Shown here piece by piece: positions 8,914 through 15,705 of a DNA stretch of 64,000 bases. The stretch is taken from NCBI GenBank assembly GCA_038526915.1, contig JBCBGF010000009.1, positions 1-64,000 on the forward strand, given 5' to 3'. The DNA comes from JBCBGF01 sp038526915 (GTDB lineage Bacteria > Pseudomonadota > Alphaproteobacteria > Rhodobacterales > Rhodobacteraceae). Within the stretch, counting starts at the first letter, position 1; the number at the start of each line of letters is the position of its first letter. Under the pieces are notes generated by a model. That model ran no database searches. It had not been told where the DNA came from and saw only the letters and a list, made by a program, of their open reading frames with translations. Both the position numbers and the translations under genes were made by a program.

Positions 8914-9213
8914 TTGCCTCGATCACTGACGATCTCCATTGTCGTAGCCGGACTTGCCTTGTTCGTGTACTGGGCGCTGACCAACGGCTCAGTCCCACCA
9001 AAAACCCAACAGGATTACATCACGGTTGGGCTAAGCGTCTTTAATCTTGTCGCGCTCGCCATGTTCATCGGTTTGCTCGCATGGCACGAAAAGACGCCGG
9101 ACGCGGAATTCGGCAAGGTGGTGCGCGCCAATATCTCGACGATCCTTGCGGCGCTGTTCCTCAATCTCGTCATAACGCTCTACACTGTTCTGACGGCGTT
9201 TTCGCTGCTGTGA
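8914..9213 (+). CDS. Small multi-pass membrane protein of unknown function (99 aa)
   Basis: Reading from the TTG directly after the previous stop, this protein shows three hydrophobic segments, near residues 6-23, 38-57 and 72-97, separated by short polar loops. That suggests an inner-membrane protein. No family is recognised. The TTG start is chosen because it preserves the first membrane helix and is coupled to the upstream stop. Its stop overlaps the GTG start of the S4 gene by 4 bases, so all three are probably co-translated. Confidence 0.5.
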   Translation: MPRSLTISIVVAGLALFVYWALTNGSVPPKTQQDYITVGLSVFNLVALAMFIGLLAWHEKTPDAEFGKVVRANISTILAALFLNLVITLYTVLTAFSLL

Positions 9214-9494
9214 CAGGCGCATCAGATCCGCGCCCCACCCTCCGCCTCGACAAATGGCTTTGGCAGACGCGGTTCTACAAAACGCGCACGCTCGCGGCGG
9301 AGATGGTGAGCCGCGGCAAGGTGCGGGTGAATGCGAAGCTCACCAAGAAACCTGCGACGACGGTCGGCCCCGGCGACACGCTAACGCTGGTTCAGGGCCG
9401 TGAAATCCGGGTGGTGCGGATCACAGACATCCCAGAGAGGCGCGGACCCGCGAGCGAGGCGGCGCTCTGTTTTGAGGATGTCAACTCAGATTGA
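9210..9494 (+). CDS. hslR: S4-domain RNA-binding protein, Hsp15 (HslR)-like
   Basis: This 94-residue protein carries an N-terminal S4 domain (LRLDKWLWQTRFYKTR, then VSRGKVRVN and the VGPGDTLTL turn) typical of Hsp15 proteins, which bind stalled 50S subunits carrying nascent peptidyl-tRNA. E. coli Hsp15 is longer at the C-terminus. The GTG at 9210 is preferred because it overlaps the previous stop (GTGA) and begins just before the S4 domain; an in-frame upstream ATG at 9081 would add residues that do not look coding. It sits between the helicase and ferredoxin genes, as in related genomes. Confidence 0.82.
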   Translation: MTGASDPRPTLRLDKWLWQTRFYKTRTLAAEMVSRGKVRVNAKLTKKPATTVGPGDTLTLVQGREIRVVRITDIPERRGPASEAALCFEDVNSD

Positions 9495-9598
9495 CACATT
9501 TCGTCACGTTGCCCCAAATACCGCGGGGCATCGGCTTGCAGGTCCCCCAATGCTGCACTAGCTAACACGTTGGGATTTGAGCCGTCCGGGAATCGCGC

Positions 9599-9937
9599 AT
9601 GACGTATATCGTCACCGACAATTGCATCGCCTGCAAATACACCGACTGTGTCGAGGTCTGTCCGGTGGATTGCTTCTATGAAGGCGAGAATATGCTGGTC
9701 ATCCACCCCGATGAATGCATCGACTGCGGGGTGTGCGAGCCTGAATGCCCCGCCGACGCCATCCGCCCCGATACCGAGCCTGACATGGAAAAATGGGTGG
9801 AGTTCAACCGCAAGTATTCCGAGGCCTGGCCGGTGATCATCACCAAGAAAGATCCCCTGCCCGACGCTGAGGACCGTGACGGCGAAACGGGCAAGCTGGA
9901 GAAATATTTCTCAGAGGCGGCGGGTGAGGGTGGATAG
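9599..9937 (+). CDS. fdxA: Seven-iron ferredoxin FdxA
   Basis: The 112-residue protein matches 7Fe ferredoxins. Cysteines at residues 9, 17 and 50 would bind the [3Fe-4S] cluster, and those at 21, 40, 43 and 46 the [4Fe-4S] cluster; extra cysteines lie at 12 and 25. The layout CxxCxxxxCxxxCPVDCF followed by CIDCGVCEPECP is the family signature. It transfers electrons in the cytoplasm at low potential, with partners not identified here. The gene is 104 bases after the S4 gene and may have its own promoter. Confidence 0.93.
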   Translation: MTYIVTDNCIACKYTDCVEVCPVDCFYEGENMLVIHPDECIDCGVCEPECPADAIRPDTEPDMEKWVEFNRKYSEAWPVIITKKDPLPDAEDRDGETGKLEKYFSEAAGEGG

Positions 9938-10232
9938 GCCCGATTCGAACCGCACCGCCTGAAATCAGCCTCCGACACGCTTTCTGCACCGCGGAATACC
10001 CTGTTTTTCTTGGAAATCCGGTGCGTTACAGCGCTGGCGCTGGCAAATCGGCGAATTTTTTGATACGCTAGGTGGATAGCGGCCAGCGGAACGGGCTTTC
10101 GGCGCCACCATATCGGCGCATGAATTCTTGACCGCCCGGCACAAAAACCAACGCGACGGGGAGTTACCATCAATGTCCCTGGCGCGTTTTTGTCGCCGAA
10201 TGGCACGACATTATCGAGGAAGACCGGTTCAT

Positions 10233-10742
10233 ATGAGCAAAAGCAAGAAGCTAGACTTCAGCCCTAACGAGTACGTCGTTTACCCCGCCCACGGTGTGGG
10301 CCAGATCATCTCGATCGAAAAGCAGGAAATCGCAGGGATCGAACTGGAACTGTTCGTGGTCTCGTTCGAGAAGGACAAGATGACCCTGCGCGTGCCCACG
10401 CACAAGGCGACCGATGTCGGCATGCGGTCCCTGTCCTCGCCCGATGTGGTGTCGAAAGCGATGACCACGCTCAAGGGCAAGGCGCGGGTGAAGCGCGCGA
10501 TGTGGTCGCGCCGGGCGCAGGAATATGAGCAAAAGATCAACTCTGGCGATCTGATCGCCATCGCCGAGGTTGTGCGCGACCTGCACCGCACCGATGACCA
10601 GCGCGAGCAGAGCTATTCCGAGCGGCAGCTTTATGAAGCCGCGTTGGAGCGGTTGACCCGCGAAGTGGCGGCAGTGTCGGGCGCGGATGAGCATGACGCC
10701 CAGCGTCAGGTCGACGACGTGCTGATGAGCCGCGCGGCCTGA
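10233..10742 (+). CDS. carD: CarD family transcriptional regulator
   Basis: The 169-residue protein from the ATG at 10233 has the CarD/TRCF RNA-polymerase-interaction domain at its start (FSPNEYVVYPAHGVGQI, with ELELFVVSFEKDKMTLRVP), followed by a helical DNA-contacting C-terminal domain (LKGKARVKRAMWSRRAQEYE). CarD proteins bind the RNA polymerase beta subunit and stabilise open promoter complexes. A gaggaag ribosome-binding site is about 11 bases upstream. The frame is open back to 10128, but those residues are not family-like. A 295-base leader separates it from fdxA, and a strong terminator follows. Confidence 0.92.
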   Translation: MSKSKKLDFSPNEYVVYPAHGVGQIISIEKQEIAGIELELFVVSFEKDKMTLRVPTHKATDVGMRSLSSPDVVSKAMTTLKGKARVKRAMWSRRAQEYEQKINSGDLIAIAEVVRDLHRTDDQREQSYSERQLYEAALERLTREVAAVSGADEHDAQRQVDDVLMSRAA

Positions 10743-10762
10743 GGTTCGGACCAAAACGCTTG

Positions 10763-10790
10763 AACGCCGTCCCATCGGGGCGGCGTTTTT
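10763..10790 (+). terminator. Rho-independent terminator after carD
   Basis: An 11-base stem (10763-10773 with 10777-10787, one G-U type pair in RNA, loop ATC) is followed directly by a T run. It lies 20 bases after the carD stop codon. Confidence 0.88.
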
Positions 10791-10817
10791 GTTGGATGAT
10801 TGTCTGAGGCTGTGCAT

Positions 10818-10832
10818 TGGCATATTCTGCCA
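10818..10832. promoter_or_regulatory. Possible ParD operator upstream of parDE
   Basis: A short inverted repeat, TGGCA-5 nt-TGCCA, lies 23 bases before the parD start. ParD-type antitoxins usually autorepress by binding palindromes in this position. The repeat is short, so the assignment is weak. Confidence 0.3.
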
Positions 10833-10855
10833 TCACGCAACCAAAGGTGTTTTTC

Positions 10856-11122
10856 TTGACCACGCGCAATGTCGTTCTCACCGATGAACAAGACGACCTG
10901 ATCAAGTCCCTCGTCGCGTCTGGCCGATACCAGAATGCGAGCGAGGTTTTGCGGGCGGGGCTTCGGCGGCTTGAGGATGACGAGGCCGCCCTTGCCGAGA
11001 TGCGCGGCCGGTTGCGGGCGGCACTGACCGAGGCAGAAGATGGCGCGCGGGCAGATGGCTCGGGCGCGGATGCGGTCCGCCGTGCCTTTGCGAACGCGCG
11101 GAGCCGCGGAATCGGGGGGTGA
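10856..11122 (+). CDS. parD: ParD family type II antitoxin
   Basis: This 88-residue protein starts with the ribbon-helix-helix signature of ParD antitoxins (RNVVLTDEQDDLIKSLVASG, then RYQNASEVLRAGLRRLED), followed by the C-terminal region that wraps the toxin. It neutralises ParE and represses the operon. The TTG at 10856 is preferred, with an aaagg ribosome-binding site 8 bases upstream; GTG at 10847 and TTG at 10817 are in frame but extend beyond the usual N-terminus. It overlaps parE by 4 bases. Confidence 0.9.
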   Translation: MTTRNVVLTDEQDDLIKSLVASGRYQNASEVLRAGLRRLEDDEAALAEMRGRLRAALTEAEDGARADGSGADAVRRAFANARSRGIGG

Positions 11123-11451
11123 CGGCGTGGCGTCTGACCCCGCGGGCTGAGGCGCGCCTTCTAGAGATTGCGATCTGGACGATTGACACATTCGGCCCGG
11201 CGCAGGCCGATGCCTATGAGCAGGATATTCTTGAGCGTTGCGCAGCCATTGCCGATGGGCGGGCGATAACTTGGGATTGCGCGCGTCTGATGGGGACGAC
11301 ACCACCGTCACGCCTGCGCTATGCCAGGGTTGGGGAGCATATGACGGTGTTCACCACCATCGACGGCGTGGTCGTGTTCGTGGATTTTCTGCATTCGCGC
11401 AGTGATCTGCCGCGCCACATTGCGGACCTCGAACGATCAGGCTCGGACTGA
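11119..11451 (+). CDS. parE: ParE/RelE superfamily toxin
   Basis: The 110-residue protein is a ParE-like toxin: WRLTPRAEARLLEIAIWT at the start, a central YEQDILERCAAIADG helix, and the closing strands RLRYARVGEHMTVF and VVVFVDFLHSRSDLPRHI. ParE toxins inhibit DNA gyrase; RelE relatives cleave mRNA, and the ParD partner favours the former. It begins with GTG overlapping the parD stop by 4 bases. It ends 8 bases before the convergent antiporter gene. Confidence 0.88.
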   Translation: MTAWRLTPRAEARLLEIAIWTIDTFGPAQADAYEQDILERCAAIADGRAITWDCARLMGTTPPSRLRYARVGEHMTVFTTIDGVVVFVDFLHSRSDLPRHIADLERSGSD

Positions 11452-11459
11452 TCACAGGG

Positions 11460-13355
11460 CTACGGTGCCTGCGGCGCCGATCTCTCCTCCGGCTCCTCAT
11501 CCTCCACCCGCGAGACCAGTTCTGTCTCAAGCTCTTTGTTCAGCTCGCGCGCGCGTTCGACATAGGCCGGATTATCGGCCACGGGGATGTTCGGGTCCCA
11601 GATCTCGGCCAGCGAAAACAGCGCCTCGCGGTCCTTGTAGTAGAACACCCGCTCTAACTCGCTGGCCTCGAAATCTGTCAGCCCCATGTTCTCCAACACA
11701 TACCGCCCCGCCCGGAGGCTTGAATCGAACATCTCGCGCACGATGTCATCGGCGCCGGCGCGGAACAGTTCATAGGTGTGGATCCGGTCATGGGCGCGGG
11801 CGACGATGTGCAGGTCGGGCCGTTCACGGCGGGCAAAGCGGACCAGGTTCACCGCGGCCTTCTGATCATCGAGCGCCACCACCAGGACCCGCGCGGTCTT
11901 CAGCCCGGCGGCATTAAGCAACTCGGGCCGCGTTGGATCGCCGAAGAACCCCTTGAACCCGAACCGTCGCATCAGCTGGACCGTTGCCATGTCGTTATCC
12001 AGCACCGTGGTCTTGAACCCCGCCATCTGCACAAGGCGATTGACCACCTGCCCGAACCGGCCGATGCCTGCGATGATGACCGGCTGCTGTTCGTCGATCT
12101 CGTCGGCGTCGTGTTCCACCTGCGCCTCGGTCAGTCGGGCCGAGAGGCGTTCGTAGGCGATGAAGAACAGGGGCGTTAGCAGCATCGACAGGCTGATCAC
12201 CAACAGCGTGGTTTGCCCCAGCGCCGGTGACAGCACATTCTGCTGCAGCGAGAAGGCCACCAGGACAAACCCGAACTCCCCCGCTTGCGCGAGGCTGAGG
12301 GTAAAGAGCCATTGATCCCGGCCCTTCAGGCGAAAGATCAGCGACAACAGATAAAGGACCGCCCCCTTGGAAAACATCAGCGCCAGCGTCAGGCCCAGGA
12401 TGCCCAGCGGATCGTTGAAGAGCACGCGAAAGTCGATGCCGGCCCCGACGGTGATGAAAAAGAGGCCCAGAAGCAGCCCCTTGAAGGGGGACAGATCGCT
12501 TTCAAGCTGATGCCGAAACTCTGAGTTGGCCAGAACGACGCCCGCGAGGAAGGCCCCCAGGGCGGGGGAGAGGCCCACCAGGATCATCAGGAACGCAATG
12601 CCCACGACAATGAGCAGGGCAAGCGCGGTATACATCTCGCTCAGCCGCGCGGCGTGGATATAGCGGAACAGCGGGCGGGTGCCGAAGACGCCGAAGAGGA
12701 TCACCAGACCCACGGCGAGGATCGTCACGGTCGTCACCCCCCAGGCGGGCAGCCCTTCCACCAGCGACAGCGTGGCATGGCCGTGATCGTCATGCCCCTC
12801 GCCGCGTGTGATCGAGCCATCTGGGCTGATCGACACCGCCTCGGTCACCGCCAGAAGCGGCAGCAGCGCGAGCATCGGGATCACCGCGATGTCCTGAGTG
12901 AGCAGGACCGAGAAAGTCGACCGCCCGCCCGCCGTCTGCATCAGGCCCTTTTCGCTGAGCGTTTGCAGGACGATCGCGGTGGAGGACAGGGCAAAGATCA
13001 TCCCCAGCGCCGTCGCCGTCTGCCACGGCAGGCCCAGCGTCATTGCCCCCGCGATCACCACGGCCATGGTCAACGCGATCTGCAGACCGCCCAAGCCCAG
13101 CAAACGATGGCGCATATCCCACAGCGCGCGCGGCTCCAGCTCCAACCCGATGAGAAACAGCATCATCACCACGCCGAACTCGGCAAAGTGCTGAATATCC
13201 ACCGTCTCGCTGCCCACCAGCCCCAGGATCGGGCCGATGGCGATGCCCGCCAAGAGATAGCCCAGAACCGAACCCAGCCCCAGCCGTGCCGCAATCGGCA
13301 CCGCGATCACGGCGGCAGCAAGGTAGATCGAGGCCTGGTAGAGAAAACCTTCCAT
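11460..13355 (-). CDS. CPA2-family monovalent cation:proton antiporter (KefB/KefC-like)
   Basis: The 631-residue protein has an N-terminal Na+/H+ exchanger domain with about twelve membrane helices (residues 1 to 380), a His-rich loop (GHDDHGHA near residue 190), and a cytoplasmic TrkA-N/RCK nucleotide-binding domain beginning with VIIAGIGRFGQVVNRLV. This is the architecture of glutathione-gated K+ efflux systems KefB/KefC. Residues after about 540 form an acidic C-terminal extension. It is 9 bases downstream of the Lrp-type regulator on the same strand, so the two likely share a transcript. The ion carried cannot be told from sequence. Confidence 0.88.
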   Translation of the reverse strand: MEGFLYQASIYLAAAVIAVPIAARLGLGSVLGYLLAGIAIGPILGLVGSETVDIQHFAEFGVVMMLFLIGLELEPRALWDMRHRLLGLGGLQIALTMAVVIAGAMTLGLPWQTATALGMIFALSSTAIVLQTLSEKGLMQTAGGRSTFSVLLTQDIAVIPMLALLPLLAVTEAVSISPDGSITRGEGHDDHGHATLSLVEGLPAWGVTTVTILAVGLVILFGVFGTRPLFRYIHAARLSEMYTALALLIVVGIAFLMILVGLSPALGAFLAGVVLANSEFRHQLESDLSPFKGLLLGLFFITVGAGIDFRVLFNDPLGILGLTLALMFSKGAVLYLLSLIFRLKGRDQWLFTLSLAQAGEFGFVLVAFSLQQNVLSPALGQTTLLVISLSMLLTPLFFIAYERLSARLTEAQVEHDADEIDEQQPVIIAGIGRFGQVVNRLVQMAGFKTTVLDNDMATVQLMRRFGFKGFFGDPTRPELLNAAGLKTARVLVVALDDQKAAVNLVRFARRERPDLHIVARAHDRIHTYELFRAGADDIVREMFDSSLRAGRYVLENMGLTDFEASELERVFYYKDREALFSLAEIWDPNIPVADNPAYVERARELNKELETELVSRVEDEEPEERSAPQAP

Positions 13356-13364
13356 AAGCGTCCT

Positions 13365-13823
13365 TCAGGTGGGCAGCGGCGCGTCGGCCTTGAGCTGGTC
13401 CATCACGATCTGGCTTTGGACGCGGGCAACGGCGGGGTGGGGCAAAAGCGTTTCGTGGATCAATGTGTTCAGGGCGGCGAGGTCTTCGCAATAGACGCGC
13501 AAAAGGTAATCCGCTTCGCCGGTCAGCGTCCATGCGCTTGTGATCTCGGGCCGGGTCGACAGGATCCGGGTGAAGGTGCGCACCTGATCGGGGGCATGGG
13601 TCGCCATCTGCACCTGGACAAAGGCCTGCACCGCCAGTCCGAGCTTGGTGGCCGACAGGCGCGCGCGGTAGCCTTCGATAATGCCAGCGGCCTCCAGCCG
13701 TTGCCGCCGCCGCCCCGCCTGGCTGGGCGACAGGTTCAACACCTCGCCCAACTGATGGGCGGTAAGCTGGGCGTCGCGCTGAAGCGCAGTGAGCATTTGA
13801 AGATCGGTTTGGTCAAGCATCAT
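13365..13823 (-). CDS. Lrp/AsnC family transcriptional regulator
   Basis: The 152-residue protein has an N-terminal winged helix-turn-helix (LTAHQLGEVLNLSPSQAGRRRQRLEAAGII, given here as positions 20-49 only for location) and a C-terminal RAM effector domain ending with TGEADYLLRVYCEDL and the VARVQSQIVMD strand. Family members sense amino acids or related small molecules. It is divergent from 4-hydroxyphenylpyruvate dioxygenase across 138 bases that contain a large inverted repeat, suggesting control of tyrosine catabolism and of itself. ATGs at 13823 and 13820 are both possible. Confidence 0.88.
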   Translation of the reverse strand: MMLDQTDLQMLTALQRDAQLTAHQLGEVLNLSPSQAGRRRQRLEAAGIIEGYRARLSATKLGLAVQAFVQVQMATHAPDQVRTFTRILSTRPEITSAWTLTGEADYLLRVYCEDLAALNTLIHETLLPHPAVARVQSQIVMDQLKADAPLPT

Positions 13824-13856
13824 GCGGCTTTTCTGCGTTGATCCTTACCTACATGT

Positions 13857-13906
13857 AAAATTTGCGCGCGGATAGCCGGTAACCCTTCCCACTTTGCGCA
13901 AATTTT
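13857..13906. promoter_or_regulatory. Inverted-repeat operator candidate between lrp and hppD
   Basis: Two perfect 11-base inverted copies, AAAATTTGCGC at 13857-13867 and GCGCAAATTTT at 13896-13906, lie in the divergent intergenic region, with centres 39 bases apart. Related tgcgcaaa and gcgcaaac words recur between there and the hppD start. AT-centred paired sites of this spacing fit an Lrp-type multimer. The role is inferred from position. Confidence 0.55.
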
Positions 13907-13961
13907 GCACAGACCTCGCGGTATTCTATCGCAAACAGCGCGCAAACAGGAGATTTCACCC

Positions 13962-15062
13962 ATGGGTCCTTTCCCCCACGATGCCCCGAAAGCCACCATT
14001 TCCGAGGCCAACCCCGCCGGCACCGACGGGTTCGAATTCGTCGAATTCGCCCATCCCGAGCCGGAAAAGCTCCGCACGCTGTTCGCGCAAATGGGCTATG
14101 TCCACACCGCGACGCACAAGAACCGCGCCATCGAGCTCTGGCAGCAGGGCGATATCACCTATGTGCTGAACGATGAACCGGGCAGCCACGCCCGCGCCTT
14201 TGTCGAGGAACATGGGCCCTGTGCCCCCTCCATGGCCTGGCGCGTGGTGGATGCCCAGCACGCGTTCGAGCATGCAGTCGCCAAGGGGGCAAAGCCCTAT
14301 ACGGGCGACGGCAAGACCATGGACGTGCCCGCGATCGTCGGGATCGGCGGCAGCCTGATCTATTTCATCGACCAGTATTACGAGACGAACCCCTATAACG
14401 ACGAGTTCGACTGGGTCTCTAAGGCGCATCCCGAGGGCGTGGGCTTCCACTACCTCGATCACCTGACCCACAACGTCCACAAGGGGAACATGGACGTCTG
14501 GTTCCGGTTCTATGGCGATCTCTTCAACTTCAAGGAAATCCGCTTCTTCGATATCGAGGGCAAGTTCACCGGCCTCTACAGCCGCGCCCTGACCTCGCCC
14601 TGCGGCCGCATCCGCATTCCGATCAATGAGGATCGGGGCGAGACGGGCCAGATCGTGGAATACCTCAAGCGCTACAATGGCGAGGGGATCCAGCACATCG
14701 CCGTCGGCGCGCGCGATCTCTATTCCGCAACGGATGCGATCCACGACAATGGCATCCGCTTCATGCCCAAGCCGCCGATGAGCTATTATGAGCTGTCGAA
14801 AACCCGCGTGGTGGATCACGAGGAACCGCTCGACCGGATGGCCAAGCACGGTATCCTGATCGACGGTGAAGGTGTGGTCGACGGGGGTGAGACGCGGATC
14901 CTTTTGCAGATCTTCTCGAAAACTGTGATCGGGCCGATTTTCTTTGAGTTCATCCAGCGCAAAGGCGATGACGGCTTCGGTGAGGGGAACTTCAAGGCGC
15001 TGTTTGAATCAATCGAGGCCGATCAGATCGCGCGGGGGGTGTTGGATACGGCGGCGGAGTAG
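13962..15062 (+). CDS. hppD: 4-Hydroxyphenylpyruvate dioxygenase
   Basis: The 366-residue, Fe(II)-dependent enzyme converts 4-hydroxyphenylpyruvate to homogentisate in tyrosine degradation. The two vicinal-oxygen-chelate halves are recognisable. The iron ligands are expected at His167 (YLDHLTHNV), His245 (GIQHIAVGA) and Glu329 (FFEFIQRKGDDGFG), in the positions seen in Pseudomonas HPPD. The length fits bacterial HPPD. The ATG at 13962 has a caggag site 10 bases upstream. Divergent lrp is the likely regulator. Fumarylacetoacetase, a later pathway step, lies about 13 kb away at 27894; homogentisate dioxygenase was not found in the window. Confidence 0.95.
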   Translation: MGPFPHDAPKATISEANPAGTDGFEFVEFAHPEPEKLRTLFAQMGYVHTATHKNRAIELWQQGDITYVLNDEPGSHARAFVEEHGPCAPSMAWRVVDAQHAFEHAVAKGAKPYTGDGKTMDVPAIVGIGGSLIYFIDQYYETNPYNDEFDWVSKAHPEGVGFHYLDHLTHNVHKGNMDVWFRFYGDLFNFKEIRFFDIEGKFTGLYSRALTSPCGRIRIPINEDRGETGQIVEYLKRYNGEGIQHIAVGARDLYSATDAIHDNGIRFMPKPPMSYYELSKTRVVDHEEPLDRMAKHGILIDGEGVVDGGETRILLQIFSKTVIGPIFFEFIQRKGDDGFGEGNFKALFESIEADQIARGVLDTAAE

Positions 15063-15129
15063 GCAAGGCGTCGGTTGTGCTCCATGCGCTGCGCATACCT
15101 AGGTTAACGCATTCATCTAGCGCGTTTTC

Positions 15130-15235
15130 GCCCGGCCGATAGGCCGGGCAGCCCCCGACCGCCCCGTCACGCCGAAGGCGTGCCTCCGGCACGACGGGCG
15201 GGGGCTACGCCCCCACCCGCGGTCAGGGCCTGCCC
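15130..15235. repeat. Dispersed palindromic intergenic repeat, copy B
   Basis: A leading hairpin (arms 15130-15137 and 15142-15149, 8 bp perfect, loop GATA) leads into the long palindrome with arms 15146-15161 and 15220-15235 (two mismatches). This copy is longer than A and C because two extra small hairpins (around 15167-15195) are inserted in the loop. It lies between convergent genes. Confidence 0.82.
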
Positions 15236-15503
15236 TTCGCACTTTGGCGAGAACGATACGAACTCTGACAAGCCCCACCGAACGGTCGGGTCACCGCGCC
15301 TTTACGGTGACCCACTACACCCCGTCCCCGGATCCAAACGCACAAGGTCGTTACGCCCGAAAGGGCCAGTCGATACCACGGCCAGGTTGGGGGACACGAA
15401 GTCAGAGCCCCCGATACGACGCCAGACCACCGCACCGGCGGCGCCGCCAATTGCCAGAGGGCAGAGTTATCAAAGTGAAGATAGGGAATTCCCCTCTCCC
15501 TAA

Positions 15504-15524
15504 CCCTCTCCCGCCGGGAGAGGG
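15504..15524. repeat. CCCTCTCCCG hairpin repeat
   Basis: A perfect 10-bp stem (15504-15513 with 15515-15524) has one unpaired base at the centre and is preceded by a partial direct copy of the left arm. Purine/pyrimidine hairpins of this type are widely scattered in proteobacterial intergenic DNA. Confidence 0.7.
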
Positions 15525-15567
15525 GATAAGGGCGTGTGTGGAGAGATGTTCTACAGAAATTAACCCC

Positions 15568-15630
15568 GTCCCGGGCTTGACCCGGGACCTCCCGCACCGT
15601 TGCATCGAGGCCCCGGATCAAGTCCGGGGC
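15568..15630. repeat. Paired hairpin repeat of the CCCGGGcttgaCCCGGG type
   Basis: Two hairpins stand 21 bases apart: an 8-bp stem 15568-15575/15581-15588 with loop CTTGA, and an 8-bp stem 15610-15617/15623-15630 with loop TCAAG. The loops are reverse complements, so the pair forms a larger imperfect palindrome. This is a common alphaproteobacterial intergenic repeat. Confidence 0.75.
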
Positions 15631-15665
15631 GTTGGCAGCCCCATTATCTAGATCAAATAGCACTG

Positions 15666-15702
15666 CCTCCCCCTCCTGACAGGAGGGGGACCGAGGGGGA
15701 GG
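15666..15702. repeat. C/G-tract hairpin repeat before a convergent stop codon
   Basis: A perfect 10-bp stem (15668-15677 with 15681-15690, loop GAC) overlaps an alternative stem (15666-15675 with 15693-15702). It ends 3 bases before the stop of the leftward gene at 15706 and could act as its terminator. Confidence 0.65.
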
Positions 15703-15705
15703 TTG

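Larger units (their letters stand above)
15063..15705. other. 643-base intergenic region rich in palindromic repeats
   Basis: No convincing gene lies between the convergent hppD and PilP-like genes. The stretch holds copy B of the dispersed palindrome, a 9-bp hairpin (15288-15296 with 15305-15313), and three further hairpin repeats of types widespread in proteobacterial genomes, annotated separately. It looks like a landing zone for short repeats. Confidence 0.7.

Noticed and set aside
12654..13841. 395-codon + strand open frame
   Set aside because: Antisense of the Kef-type antiporter and lrp genes, both with clear family motifs; its product is His/Gln/Arg-rich as expected for a shadow in GC-rich DNA.
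15244..15651. Possible 135-codon gene in the repeat-rich intergenic region
   Set aside because: It is built mostly from palindromic repeats, has no family text, and lacks a convincing ribosome-binding site.
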